Positions 27,119 through 34,717 are shown, counted from the stretch's first letter. The stretch is DNA of 64,000 nucleotides from Bacillus sp. V3-13 (GCF_002860165.1 NZ_PGUZ01000028.1:1-64000); one strand, 5' to 3'. Numbers and translations: made by a program. Notes: generated by a model not told the origin, from the sequence alone.

Positions 27119-27586
27119 GTGAACTGGAAAGAAATCGAACATCAAATGTACACATTATGTATGATGGTGAAAGGTGATAAGGTGCTGTTAATCAAAAGGC
27201 TGGAAGAGCGCGGATATCCTGGATTTGTTGCACCCGGAGGCAAAGTTGACTATCCGGAAAGCTTATCTGCAGCGGCGATACGCGAGGTTAAGGAAGAAAC
27301 AGGTTTAACTGTTCGAAATATTACTTATAAAGGCCTCGATGAATATGTCAACCCCCAGGAAAATATCCGCCATATGGTTTTTAATTATTTGGCAGACGAC
27401 GTTGAAGGAGAACTTCTCGATCATCCTCCTGAAGGAGAATTATATTGGTTTCATAGAGAAGAAGCCTTGCAGCTGCCGATGCAGAGCTGGTTTCGCCGGA
27501 AATTCCCGTTATTTTTTGAGAAAGGGACATTTGAAATCCATACGGTCTGGGATGCGCAAAACAATCGAGAGGCGAGTATTTTATAA
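27119..27586 (+). CDS. NUDIX hydrolase (8-oxo-dGTP diphosphatase-like)
   Basis: Protein of 155 aa with a complete Nudix box, GKVDYPESLSAAAIREVKEE followed by TGL, fitting GX5EX7REUXEEXGU. GTG 27119 is taken as start because GAGGGCGGG lies about 8 nt upstream; an ATG eight codons later is possible. It hydrolyses a nucleoside diphosphate linked to another moiety, most likely an oxidised dNTP by resemblance to MutT/YtkD types, but the substrate cannot be set from sequence. It is convergent with the SMR gene remnant downstream. Confidence 0.85.
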   Translation: MNWKEIEHQMYTLCMMVKGDKVLLIKRLEERGYPGFVAPGGKVDYPESLSAAAIREVKEETGLTVRNITYKGLDEYVNPQENIRHMVFNYLADDVEGELLDHPPEGELYWFHREEALQLPMQSWFRRKFPLFFEKGTFEIHTVWDAQNNREASIL

Positions 27587-27595
27587 AAAAAATTT

Positions 27596-27704
27596 AGGAG
27601 AGGTCATCCCTCTCCCGAAACTGCTTTTAAGCCTATAACACTTATGATAATCATGCCGATGAAAAGAATTCGCCGCCAGCTACTGGACTCCCACTAAAAT
27701 AACC
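27596..27704 (-). repeat. Diverged duplicate of the SMR gene 3' end and terminator (copy A)
   Basis: About 109 bp that align base for base, with roughly ten differences, to 30444-30552, the last ~100 bp of the SMR gene at 30452. Read on the minus strand it still encodes SWRRILFIGMIIISVIGLKA and VSGEG with stop, then the GGAGAGG/CCTCTCC terminator with a better T-tract than copy B. Most changes are silent or conservative. An in-frame TAG interrupts its 5' side, so it is a gene fragment. Confidence 0.85.
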
Positions 27705-27858
27705 TCTGTCCTTCTAATGTTCTTTTCCAGTCCAAGTTTAGTCCGTCCACTTCTTTATCAGCCATGAGTTCACATTGCTTGCTAATTCTTCCTTGGTTTA
27801 CACTTTTTAAAATTTTTCCATTTGCTTTAGCTGAATCGATTCCATGCTCCTCTCTCCC
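27694..27858 (-). pseudogene. Coding-like fragment of unknown origin
   Basis: A 54-codon open stretch between two stops that reads like protein: EEHGIDSAKANGKILKSVNQ, then GRISKQCELMADKEVDGLNL, then DWKRTLEGQRLF. No usable start codon or Shine-Dalgarno sequence is present, and the end runs into the edge of SMR copy A. It looks like the tail of a lost gene joined to the duplicated SMR end. I do not recognise the family. Confidence 0.35.
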
Positions 27859-28526
27859 CTAGGTTGAAGTTCAAAACAGAGAAAGTTCGACTGTGACTAC
27901 TAAAAATAAGAGTGCTTGTATGCTTGTGTACCTTTGTGCCTTTGTACCTGTCTTCATTTTTTAAATAGTTCATTCCATAAAACACAAAAAATCCGAGCTA
28001 TTGCACATTGAACACAGGTGAGGCATTTGAACCTAACTTTTTTTAAAAGGCTACCCCATACCTATTGTTATCACAAAAAGCAAAATATTATATAGGTTTT
28101 ATAAAATAATTCCCGAAATATTCTAAATTTTTTTTATAATTATTTTATGATTGAACGTAATCTTTTTTCTTGTTTACGTTTTTCGCTATTATTGTTAACA
28201 AATTTTCAAAATGTACAGGATTTCATTTTAGGATAAGTAAAATTGCAACCATTGCCTACTTTTACTCTCTTGGTATTGGTCTTTCACGTTCAGCCATATA
28301 AAAATGGAAAATAACTAGTAAATTTAAGTCGTAATACCTATTTTTCTATTTTATTTAATTGGTATAATTTATTTAATAGATAACTACCAGAAAATTTCCA
28401 TCTAGAGTCTTCTTATCTATATGTTATAAGAAAGACCAAAAGCCGGAAGGTGTTATCGATGTAGACTCAAGAGAATTTCGTGTCAGGAAAAATTACTATA
28501 TAAAAAAATTTAGGGAGGGTGTGAAA
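27859..28526. other. AT-rich gene-poor flank of the insert
   Basis: About 670 bp of AT-rich DNA with short imperfect repeats (such as GTGTACCTTTGTGCCTTTGTACC at 27930-27955) and no supported gene. It includes the upstream region of the secreted-protein gene; no promoter can be placed with confidence. Confidence 0.5.
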
Positions 28527-29129
28527 ATGAGAAAGATATTATTTTCCTTGATTGCATTTTCGTTTTTTTCCACGCTATCACTAGTTCCTGTAAGCGCAGA
28601 AGAAACAGAAGCGTTCAACACTAAAATCGATAGACTGTCTACAGATACTTACATTGACAAAGAAGGGGATAAGGTATTAGAAAAGGTTTATTATAATAGT
28701 GAGGGTGATATAGTTGAAGTTTCAGTAGAAAAAGGAGAATATGCATATCCTGTGAGCAGAGGTATCTCCACTCAAGCGACTGGACCTTACTGGGCACACT
28801 CTCGAAGTACAGTTACGTCAAGAATAGAGGCTGGTTGGTATCAGCTCAGAATTTATGGTAATGGATTCTCAGATTCTTATACCAATAGCAGTAAAACTAC
28901 AAAGAAAGCACTTAGTAGAATTAGTGTAAATACTAGCCTTATAATGAATGGGTCTGTAGAAGGTCAGAATTCCGACAGCAGAACAAATTCTTCTTTTGCA
29001 AATGCAAGTGCTGCACAACGAAGTTTTATGGTTCCTGACAGTCCACAATATTCTCGGAGTAGTCACGCTTATCATAATACTGGAACAAACAGTGTATACC
29101 ACAGCACAGAAGCTAAACGAGGTTTTTAA
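28527..29129 (+). CDS. Secreted protein of unknown function
   Basis: Protein of 200 aa with a Sec signal peptide (MRKILFSLIAFSFF, cleavage likely after VSA near residue 24). Mature part: an acidic N-terminal segment (about 25-70), then a Ser/Thr/Asn/Tyr-rich region with TGPYWAHSRSTVTSRIEAGW and the ending NTGTNSVYHSTEAKRGF. Start ATG 28527 follows GGGAGGG at 7 nt; a GTG at 28521 is too close. Base composition is more AT-rich than the core genes. It resembles no family I can name; a surface or antibacterial peptide-like role is only a guess. It is followed by a lipoprotein gene in the same orientation. Confidence 0.75.
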   Translation: MRKILFSLIAFSFFSTLSLVPVSAEETEAFNTKIDRLSTDTYIDKEGDKVLEKVYYNSEGDIVEVSVEKGEYAYPVSRGISTQATGPYWAHSRSTVTSRIEAGWYQLRIYGNGFSDSYTNSSKTTKKALSRISVNTSLIMNGSVEGQNSDSRTNSSFANASAAQRSFMVPDSPQYSRSSHAYHNTGTNSVYHSTEAKRGF

Positions 29130-29267
29130 ATTACACAAGAAATACATTGACTTGCATAAGGACAAGTTGTTGACATCAATTGTTTACTAATATGATAGTT
29201 TTCAAATAATAAGACACTAAGTGTAAAAAAAAGCCATCGCATAACTAAATATTATCAAAATTTATTG

Positions 29268-29303
29268 AGAATGAAAGCCTTTTTTAAAGGCTTTCATTCT
29301 TTA
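29268..29303 (+). terminator. Strong hairpin between the secreted protein and lipoprotein genes
   Basis: Perfect 12-bp stem AGAATGAAAGCC / GGCTTTCATTCT with a 9-nt loop, followed by TTAAGAGGTG, the lipoprotein gene ribosome binding site. The short T-tract suggests partial termination, or an RNA element in the leader of the second gene. A TTGACA at 29170 with TATGAT about 15 nt later could be a promoter for the second gene. Confidence 0.7.
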
Positions 29304-29316
29304 AGAGGTGTTGATT

Positions 29317-30258
29317 TTGAATAAACTAATCATATTACTTATTGTCACATTCTTCTTAATATTAAGCGGATGTTTGAAAGAAGAATCAACCAGTGACAGG
29401 CATGACACTTATAAGTCTCACGAACAACCTATTGCTGAATTTGAAGAAGTTTATACACTGGGTCTGTATAACGAAGATGAATTTGAACATGAACGTACTT
29501 TTAAAATTAACAATGAATCATTTAAAAGAAGTGTCGTATTAGGAAATAAAACAGCAAAGGAGGGGTCATTTATTCTTTTAATTTTTAATCATGGTGAGCA
29601 AATAGATTTTAAGGTAGGGGATAGCCAAATCTCTGACAGTTATAATTTCGAAATAGGGTCAGGGGAATACATGGATCTAGAAGTTTCATTACTCGACCTT
29701 AAAGAAGGCTTTCACTCTATTACATACATTCTTCTAAAAGACCCTAAAAAGTTTCCAGACGATTATGAAACTTCTATGGAACTATCCGATTTGTATTCTA
29801 TTAGGGTAAATTTATTAAAAAATATTGATAATATACCTACCGAAAGACCTGACTTATTCACAGAAGCGATAAAAAGCGAAAATAGAAGAGTTCATGGAGC
29901 TTTGTTAAGTAAAAGAGAAAATTTATACCAAGCTTTATATAAGAAAGTTATGGGTGAAAAAGATATTCCATACACTTTATTTTATGGGAATTCAAATTCT
30001 GAATCATTAGATTTATATCTTGTTGGTTTAGTAAATTTCAAGCAAACTCCACTTGGAAACAAAACGTATATTTACGACAAGCTAGAACCTAATGAGGAAA
30101 AATCAATTCCTTTAGAATTTAATACTCCACTAGAAGAAAAAAATAATTCTTTTCAAGTTTTAATGATTCCAACTCCTTTCGAAACTTTATCTCGAGAAGA
30201 ACCTTTTCTTGTTCAAGATCCTTTAGCAAGCAATAGAGTGCTGCTTCTTGAGAAATAG
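29317..30258 (+). CDS. Lipoprotein of unknown function
   Basis: Protein of about 313 aa. The N-terminus MNKLIILLIVTFFLILSGC is a lipoprotein signal with lipobox LSGC, so the protein is membrane-anchored on the outside. The mature part looks mostly beta, with an Ig-like pattern (ERTFKINNESFKRSVVLGNK, GSFILLIFNHGEQIDFKVGD), and ends with FLVQDPLASNRVLLLEK. TTG 29317 is preferred as start (GAGGTG 6 nt upstream; in-frame GTG 29308 overlaps that site). It forms a two-gene cassette with the secreted protein gene upstream. No family is recognised; immunity, maturation or surface anchoring of its neighbour are possible roles, unproven. Confidence 0.75.
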   Translation: MNKLIILLIVTFFLILSGCLKEESTSDRHDTYKSHEQPIAEFEEVYTLGLYNEDEFEHERTFKINNESFKRSVVLGNKTAKEGSFILLIFNHGEQIDFKVGDSQISDSYNFEIGSGEYMDLEVSLLDLKEGFHSITYILLKDPKKFPDDYETSMELSDLYSIRVNLLKNIDNIPTERPDLFTEAIKSENRRVHGALLSKRENLYQALYKKVMGEKDIPYTLFYGNSNSESLDLYLVGLVNFKQTPLGNKTYIYDKLEPNEEKSIPLEFNTPLEEKNNSFQVLMIPTPFETLSREEPFLVQDPLASNRVLLLEK

Positions 30259-30443
30259 TGATTGGCCATGTTAACTTCGAATAAATTCACATCTATTAAG
30301 GTGTCAGAAGGGACTCCATGTGTGCATTGGTTGGTACAGTTCCTAATGGAAAACAAGTTAAAAAAGCATGCCTATTGAAACTTAATATAGTCCGGGATAT
30401 TACACATAAAATAGGACCTTGAAGTGCTCATAAACAAAATATA

Positions 30444-30552
30444 AGGAGAGGTCATCCCTCTCCCGAAACTGCTTTTAAGCCTATAACACTTACGATAATC
30501 ATGCCGATAAAAAGAATACGCCGCCAATTCCTGGACTCTCCGAAAAATAACA
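30444..30552 (-). repeat. SMR gene 3' end (copy B of the bracketing direct repeat)
   Basis: Partner of the repeat at 27596-27704, same orientation. It contains the functional 3' end of the SMR gene and its terminator hairpin (GGAGAGG / CCTCTCC with the stop codon in the loop). The two copies enclose about 2.7 kb holding the secreted-protein and lipoprotein genes. Confidence 0.85.
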
Positions 30553-30775
30553 TCCCAAGCAACACACTGCCGGCAGCGCCAATACCTGTCCAGACGCCAT
30601 AAGCCGTTCCGATCGGAAGCTCAAGCAATGCCTTTGATAATAAATAAAAGCTTGCAAAACCTGAGATCCCGCAAAGAATGCTATATTTGGTGCGGGTAAA
30701 TCCATCAGAAAGCTTCATAAAGATGACGAAGCCTACTTCACCCAGTCCAGCAAACAACAAATAGATCCACGACAT
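30452..30775 (-). CDS. yvdR: Small multidrug resistance (SMR) transporter subunit, YvdR-like
   Basis: Protein of 107 aa with four transmembrane helices and the conserved membrane glutamate E13 in LLFAGLGEVGFV. It is one half of a paired SMR system, its start overlapping the stop of its partner (ATGA). Paired SMR proteins form antiparallel heterodimers exporting small cations (quaternary ammonium or guanidinium compounds) against protons. With the TetR gene upstream the set matches B. subtilis yvdT-yvdS-yvdR in order and lengths. Its last ~100 bp are duplicated at 27596-27704. Confidence 0.85.
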   Translation of the reverse strand: MSWIYLLFAGLGEVGFVIFMKLSDGFTRTKYSILCGISGFASFYLLSKALLELPIGTAYGVWTGIGAAGSVLLGMLFFGESRNWRRILFIGMIIVSVIGLKAVSGEG

Positions 30776-31122
30776 TATGAAACCCCCTCTGCTCTCTCAT
30801 CTTTATCGTTCGAAGAAAGCTTCAAGCCGATAATTCCTCCAAGCAATAAGGAAATAAACATAACCTTCAGCCAGCCGGCCGGTTCACCCAAAAATACCAT
30901 GCCAATCAGCGCTGTACCGGCCGCACCGATCCCTGTAAACACCGCATATGCCGTTCCAATCGGAATGGTTTTCATCGCTTTTGCGAATAAAATGAAGCTG
31001 ACGATAATTAACATGATTGTCATAACGGTTGGAACCGGTTCGGTAAAACCCTTTGAGTATTTTAACCCGAACGCCCAGCCAATTTCGCTAAGTCCGGCGA
31101 GCAGTAAATAAAACCAAGCCAT
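30775..31122 (-). CDS. yvdS: SMR transporter subunit, YvdS-like
   Basis: Protein of 115 aa, four transmembrane helices, conserved glutamate E13 in LLLAGLSEIGWAFGLK and the loop PIGTAYAVFTGIGAAGTALIG. Partner of the protein encoded next; the two genes overlap. No guanidine (ykkC) riboswitch is present upstream, and control is instead by a TetR protein, which argues for a cationic-drug or unknown substrate. Confidence 0.85.
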   Translation of the reverse strand: MAWFYLLLAGLSEIGWAFGLKYSKGFTEPVPTVMTIMLIIVSFILFAKAMKTIPIGTAYAVFTGIGAAGTALIGMVFLGEPAGWLKVMFISLLLGGIIGLKLSSNDKDERAEGVS

Positions 31123-31143
31123 GATGTGATTCCTCTCTTGTCG

Positions 31144-31731
31144 TCAGGAATTTTTATGTTGCAGTATTCCATGCCAGAAAATCGTCCAAATCGAGTTTCT
31201 CCGTTTTTCATATTCATCCTGATCGTAATAATGGGATTCCATTAACAATCCATCAAGCATGCAATAAAACGTTGCGACCAAATCCTCCGCTTTCAGTGGG
31301 ACAATTTCGCCTGCATTGATCGCTTTTGCAAAAAAATCTTTCAGCTGTTCACTCGCCCTATTTTCAAAACCGGCAAACTCCTCTCTCATTTTTTCTTTAA
31401 GATGATTGGGAGGAAGCAGGACGGCTCTTTTGAAAAACAGCTTTTCTTCTTTATGATCGTTAAGATTTGTCAATTCATGAAAGATCGTTCTTAGTATTTC
31501 CTCGGTTCGTTTATCTTTCTCTTCCGTTAAAACCTTTTCAATCGTCCGCATTTCACTGGACGCATGCTCGCGGTAAATGGTTAAGAACAAGTCTTCCTTT
31601 GAAGGAAAATGAGCATAAATAGACGGTGTCTTAATCCCAACCATTCTTGCTATTTCTGATAAAGCAGTACCCTCATATCCCTTTTCAGCAAACAATTGCA
31701 AGGCAGCCGCCTTTAGTTTGTTAGAAGTCAT
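31144..31731 (-). CDS. yvdT: TetR-family repressor, YvdT-like
   Basis: Protein of 195 aa. The N-terminal helix-turn-helix (ALSEIARMVGIKTPSIYAHF, residues about 24-44) is typical of TetR regulators and the rest is a helical ligand domain. It is 21 nt upstream of the SMR pair and probably represses the three-gene operon; a candidate operator overlaps its own promoter at 31744-31757. Confidence 0.85.
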   Translation of the reverse strand: MTSNKLKAAALQLFAEKGYEGTALSEIARMVGIKTPSIYAHFPSKEDLFLTIYREHASSEMRTIEKVLTEEKDKRTEEILRTIFHELTNLNDHKEEKLFFKRAVLLPPNHLKEKMREEFAGFENRASEQLKDFFAKAINAGEIVPLKAEDLVATFYCMLDGLLMESHYYDQDEYEKRRNSIWTIFWHGILQHKNS

Positions 31732-31743
31732 TGTTCCACCTTC

Positions 31744-31757
31744 CTAATTATCATTAG
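31744..31757. promoter_or_regulatory. Candidate TetR operator
   Basis: CTAATTATCATTAG is an inverted repeat (CTAAT / ATTAG, 4-bp centre) 13 bp upstream of the repressor start, overlapping a TGATAAT-like -10 box on the minus strand. Suits autorepression. Confidence 0.45.
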
Positions 31758-31914
31758 TTAGATTTTAACAACATCAAGTTTTCAAATCAACTGAAACAAC
31801 TTTCCTAAGACTTATCGCTATCGAGTCATATTCACGAGGGATTGTGCAAAGCTTTTATTTCTAAAAATTCACAATACATACTATAATTTAGAAGTACAAA
31901 CAGGGGGTGAAGGC

Positions 31915-32472
31915 ATGAAATCATACTTATATATAGGAAGGAAAGTATCGATTAGGGAGATTACCGAAGAGGATATACCGGTGTTTTGGGAGTATATATA
32001 TGGCACGGATAATCCTGAGTGGAAGAAATGGGATGCCCCCTATTTTCCGCTGGCACCGATGAGCCTTGAGGATTATCGCATCCACATGCGGATGGTTCTG
32101 GAGATAGATCCTTCGCCGAGAATGGCAATCGAAATTGATGGGAAGATTGCTGGCCAGGTTAGCTATTACTGGGAGGATAAGGACTCTCATTGGCTTGAAG
32201 CCGGGATTGTCGTTTACGATCCAAAGTATTGGAATGGCGGCTATGGAACGGAAGCGCTATCAATATGGGTGGAGCATTTATTTCAAGTTTTGCCTCTCGT
32301 TCGTGTAGGAATTACAACCTGGTCCGGAAATAAACGAATGATGCGTACCGCCGAAAAAATCGGGATGAAGTTGGAAGGACGCATGCGAAAATGCCGGTTC
32401 TATAACGGGGAATACTATGACTCAATCAGGATGGGAATTTTACGGGAAGAATGGGAAATAAGAAAAGCGTAA
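31915..32472 (+). CDS. GNAT-family N-acetyltransferase (RimJ/RimL type)
   Basis: Protein of 185 aa. The GNAT acetyl-CoA site is visible in VVYDPKYWNGGYGTEALSIW, followed by ITTWSGNKRMMRTAEKIGMK, the usual NxRMxxxxEKxGF-like segment, and EGRMRKCRFYNGEYYDSIRM near the end. RBS AGGGGGTG precedes the ATG. The last codons (RKA and stop) are supplied by the edge of the intergenic repeat that begins at 32464. The substrate (amino acid, peptide or antibiotic) cannot be read from sequence. Confidence 0.88.
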   Translation: MKSYLYIGRKVSIREITEEDIPVFWEYIYGTDNPEWKKWDAPYFPLAPMSLEDYRIHMRMVLEIDPSPRMAIEIDGKIAGQVSYYWEDKDSHWLEAGIVVYDPKYWNGGYGTEALSIWVEHLFQVLPLVRVGITTWSGNKRMMRTAEKIGMKLEGRMRKCRFYNGEYYDSIRMGILREEWEIRKA

Positions 32473-32716
32473 GCGCCTTGTCCAGCCCCGACAAGCGCTG
32501 GCCGACTAAGATCGCCACGTCCTGTGGCAACGTCGGCACTAGTACGTCCTGTACGTCGGACGGCCTGACGGTGAAGGCGTTCTTTGACTTCATTGGCAGG
32601 ACCGAAGCGACTCGAGCTGTGAACATCATCGCTTGTGCCAAGCCATGATGTTCACAAGATACTCGAGGAAGCAAAGTCAGGGATGAAAACTGGCTAGGCG
32701 CTGGAGCTGGACATTG
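32464..32716. repeat. Large structured intergenic repeat (Bacillus palindromic repeat)
   Basis: It begins AAGCGTAAGCGCCTTGTCCA and ends GGCTAGGCGCTGGAGCTGGA, the ends I know from repeated intergenic elements in many Bacillus genomes. Inside are nested inverted repeats: GCCACGTCCTGTGGC, ACGTCCTGTACGT, and TGTGAACATCAT / ATGATGTTCACA (12 bp perfect, 15-nt loop) flanked by CTCGAG on both sides. A 65-codon frame across it is not a gene. It carries no transposase, so it would be a non-autonomous element. The unusually long core is noteworthy. Confidence 0.75.
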
Positions 32717-32769
32717 AAACGCCCAACAATGATAAGAAAATTTTTATACTTCCCTTAGTTAAAACAAGC

Positions 32770-32802
32770 ATAGCCAGCTTCTTTAGGAGCTGGCGTTTAT
32801 TT
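32770..32802. terminator. Hairpin between the GNAT region and the cobalamin operon
   Basis: GCCAGCT / AGCTGGC stem with an 8-nt loop and moderately T-rich sequences on both sides; probably ends the cobalamin operon and/or plus-strand transcription. The stretch 32803-32937 between it and the cblS-like gene holds no supported gene. Confidence 0.5.
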
Positions 32803-32937
32803 GATATATTCCTATTGTCGCAGATACATCCCGAAATTTGTGGAGGCTTAGATCCCGTTCCAGCTGTTGCGAAAATAAACTTTGTGCGAAGTGTCCCCTT
32901 CCAGTAAAACCTTAAAGCTGCTTTGTTCGAGCTTTTT

Positions 32938-33669
32938 TCATCCTCTCAGCTCTATCCTTGAGAATAAACCATCAGCCTTCTGGCGCAGTTTCTCTTCTCC
33001 GTTCTTGGCATAAGCAATTAAGAAGCAGGTTGATGGCCCTGATGATTTTTCCAAATCGAGATCGTTTTCACACACATACTTTTCTGCATCTAAAAAATTA
33101 CGCAGTTCGTATAAAATCCCCTTCGAGCCAACAGGGATTACCTCTATTACTTCGTCCTGTTCGGTAAGCCATTTAAACAATTGAAGCGGGGCAATGAGCT
33201 CCGGCTGCCCGACAACCTCATCCCCAACCAGCGGCTGGCCTATTACTGCAAACCCGATATCATCCGAAAGCGAAAACTCCCGATCCGTTTTGTTAAGCAT
33301 GCGCCCAATCACGATGATCCCCGTTGCAGATTGCAGAAGACTAAAATTGCTTTCTGTACTGCCGGAGATCGGAAGATGATCCAGTTCAAGCTCGCTTAGT
33401 CCTTGCCTAATACCGATGATCAGTTCATCCCAGGCGCTATCCCCACTAAAATTATGAATAATGACTGCCAAAGGAGTACCGCCAGCCGCGATGCATTCCA
33501 TCGCGGCAACGCGAAAACCATAATAGGAAACAATCCCGTAAGGCACCTGGACGATGTCATGCTCCTTTAAACCGATTCCGCCGCTGTTATCACTTGCGAC
33601 CACAAGAGACTCCCTTTCATTAAAGGGTAAAATGAGCGCATCCCTCACAGCCAGCTTCCTTCCAGCCAT
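32938..33669 (-). CDS. cblS: AIR-synthase-related protein, alpha-ribazole kinase (CblS)-like
   Basis: Protein of 243 aa with a PurM/AIR-synthase-like ATP-binding N-terminal half (RDALILPFNERESLVVASDN, then GGIGLKEHD) and the family block AAMECIAAGGTPLAVIIHNF. Proteins of this kind in Listeria and Geobacillus cobalamin loci are alpha-ribazole kinases (CblS) that salvage alpha-ribazole for lower-ligand attachment. It is the last gene of the operon, downstream of the adenosyltransferase gene. Identification rests on fold and context, so moderately sure. Confidence 0.75.
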   Translation of the reverse strand: MAGRKLAVRDALILPFNERESLVVASDNSGGIGLKEHDIVQVPYGIVSYYGFRVAAMECIAAGGTPLAVIIHNFSGDSAWDELIIGIRQGLSELELDHLPISGSTESNFSLLQSATGIIVIGRMLNKTDREFSLSDDIGFAVIGQPLVGDEVVGQPELIAPLQLFKWLTEQDEVIEVIPVGSKGILYELRNFLDAEKYVCENDLDLEKSSGPSTCFLIAYAKNGEEKLRQKADGLFSRIELRG

Positions 33670-33687
33670 GCCACTCGCCCTTTCATG

Positions 33688-34272
33688 TCACTTCTCCTCT
33701 TTTCGCTTTCCCTCATGAAACACTTTTGCACTTCTGATATACTCAACATCGTTTACTCCGGATCGATAGTTCACGACCCTTGCCAGTGCAAAAAAGTAGT
33801 CGGATAAACGATTCAAATATTGCAGGGTAACCGGCGGCATATTCTCATCGGTTTTTGCCAGTTTGACAACAAGGCGTTCGGCCCGTCGTGTGACAGTACG
33901 GGCAATATGAATCGATGCGGAGGCTTTCGTGCCGCCCGGCAAAATAAATCTTTCAACCTTTGGTGCTTCTGCAATAAACTCATCAATCTTTTTCTCGAGG
34001 TACGCAACGGTTTCTTCGGTAAGTTTTAGCTGCCTCGTTTTCGAGATGTTGGCGAGATCGCCGCCGCAATCAAACAGCTCATGCTGAATCTTTTCGAGAT
34101 CGCCCAACACATCGCTGAACAGCTTCCGGTCCAATTCAGCCATGGCCTGGCCCACATAGCAGTTTACCTCATCGATAGTCCCGTAAGCCTCCACCCGTAT
34201 ATCATCTTTATCAACACGGCCACCGATTAAGCTCGTTTGTCCTTTATCCCCTGTGCGTGTATAAATTCTCAT
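33688..34272 (-). CDS. ATP:cob(I)alamin adenosyltransferase (PduO type)
   Basis: Protein of about 194 aa. The N-terminal TRTGDKGQTSLIGG is the ATP-binding signature of PduO-type adenosyltransferases; RRAERL and LNRLSDYFFALARVVN near the C-terminus are also diagnostic. It converts cob(I)alamin or cobinamide to the adenosyl form, needed for the later salvage steps. ATG 34272 is preferred to 34278 on Shine-Dalgarno spacing (GGGGG, 7 nt). Overlaps the gene upstream by 29 nt. Confidence 0.92.
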   Translation of the reverse strand: MRIYTRTGDKGQTSLIGGRVDKDDIRVEAYGTIDEVNCYVGQAMAELDRKLFSDVLGDLEKIQHELFDCGGDLANISKTRQLKLTEETVAYLEKKIDEFIAEAPKVERFILPGGTKASASIHIARTVTRRAERLVVKLAKTDENMPPVTLQYLNRLSDYFFALARVVNYRSGVNDVEYIRSAKVFHEGKRKEEK

Positions 34273-34717
34273 CTTCATTCCCCCTTGTATATTTGAGCTG
34301 GTTTGAAATGCCGTACCAGATTAAATCAACCCTGCTTGAACACTTTGCGATATCCTGATAAACCCAGCCGGTTAAATCGCGCCACTGTCTCGCGCCAGGA
34401 TCAGCCGGGACGACCCCTTTTGTAATGTCTGCTCCGATCACCACGAATGTTCTTGCTGGATGCCCCGCTTCCCATTCGCGCCAATTCTGCAATAATCTCC
34501 GCCATTCTTCCCGTGAAACATCGACACTGCTGTTAACATGGCTGGTTTTTATCCACTCTTCTATTCCTTCTAAAACAATGGTGCGCCCAAAAAGCAAATC
34601 GGGAAGGGAATTGCCTTTATAAGCCGATACCCATAGATGCTCCGATTCGTTTAAACTGTAAAATTTTTTTACCCACGCTGATTTTCCGTTAAAGGCACCG
34701 CCCGTAACAAAGTGCAC
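34244..34717 (-). CDS. CobU-like P-loop protein (second paralogue)
   Basis: Protein of 157 aa starting MHFVTGGAFNGKSAW, where GGAFNGKS is a P-loop resembling that of CobU. The rest (FVVIGADITKGVVPADPGAR, then the VDLIWYGI ending) matches the short CobU-like proteins often found beside pduO in bacilli. GTG 34717 is chosen because GGAGG is 9 nt upstream. A full-length CobU is encoded at 37531, so this copy may act as a separate cobinamide kinase or as an NTP-binding helper. Function uncertain. Confidence 0.7.
   Translation of the reverse strand: MHFVTGGAFNGKSAWVKKFYSLNESEHLWVSAYKGNSLPDLLFGRTIVLEGIEEWIKTSHVNSSVDVSREEWRRLLQNWREWEAGHPARTFVVIGADITKGVVPADPGARQWRDLTGWVYQDIAKCSSRVDLIWYGISNQLKYTRGNEDENLYTHRG

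Noticed and set aside
31100-31150. Guanidine (ykkC) riboswitch in front of the paired SMR genes
   Set aside because: The space upstream of the SMR pair is only 21 nt and the repressor leader shows no ykkC-type sequence; control by the TetR protein explains the locus.
32451-32648. 65-codon plus-strand frame across the intergenic repeat
   Set aside because: It reads through palindromic repeat DNA, has no Shine-Dalgarno sequence and its composition follows the repeat; frames of this kind recur with the element and are not genes.
32812-32937. Possible 30-codon peptide (ending VYFRNSWNGI) just after the cblS-like gene
   Set aside because: It becomes a continuous frame from an ATG only if one A is removed from an A6 run; as written the frame stops after nine codons. 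Kept as a note because a sequencing slip in the A run is possible.
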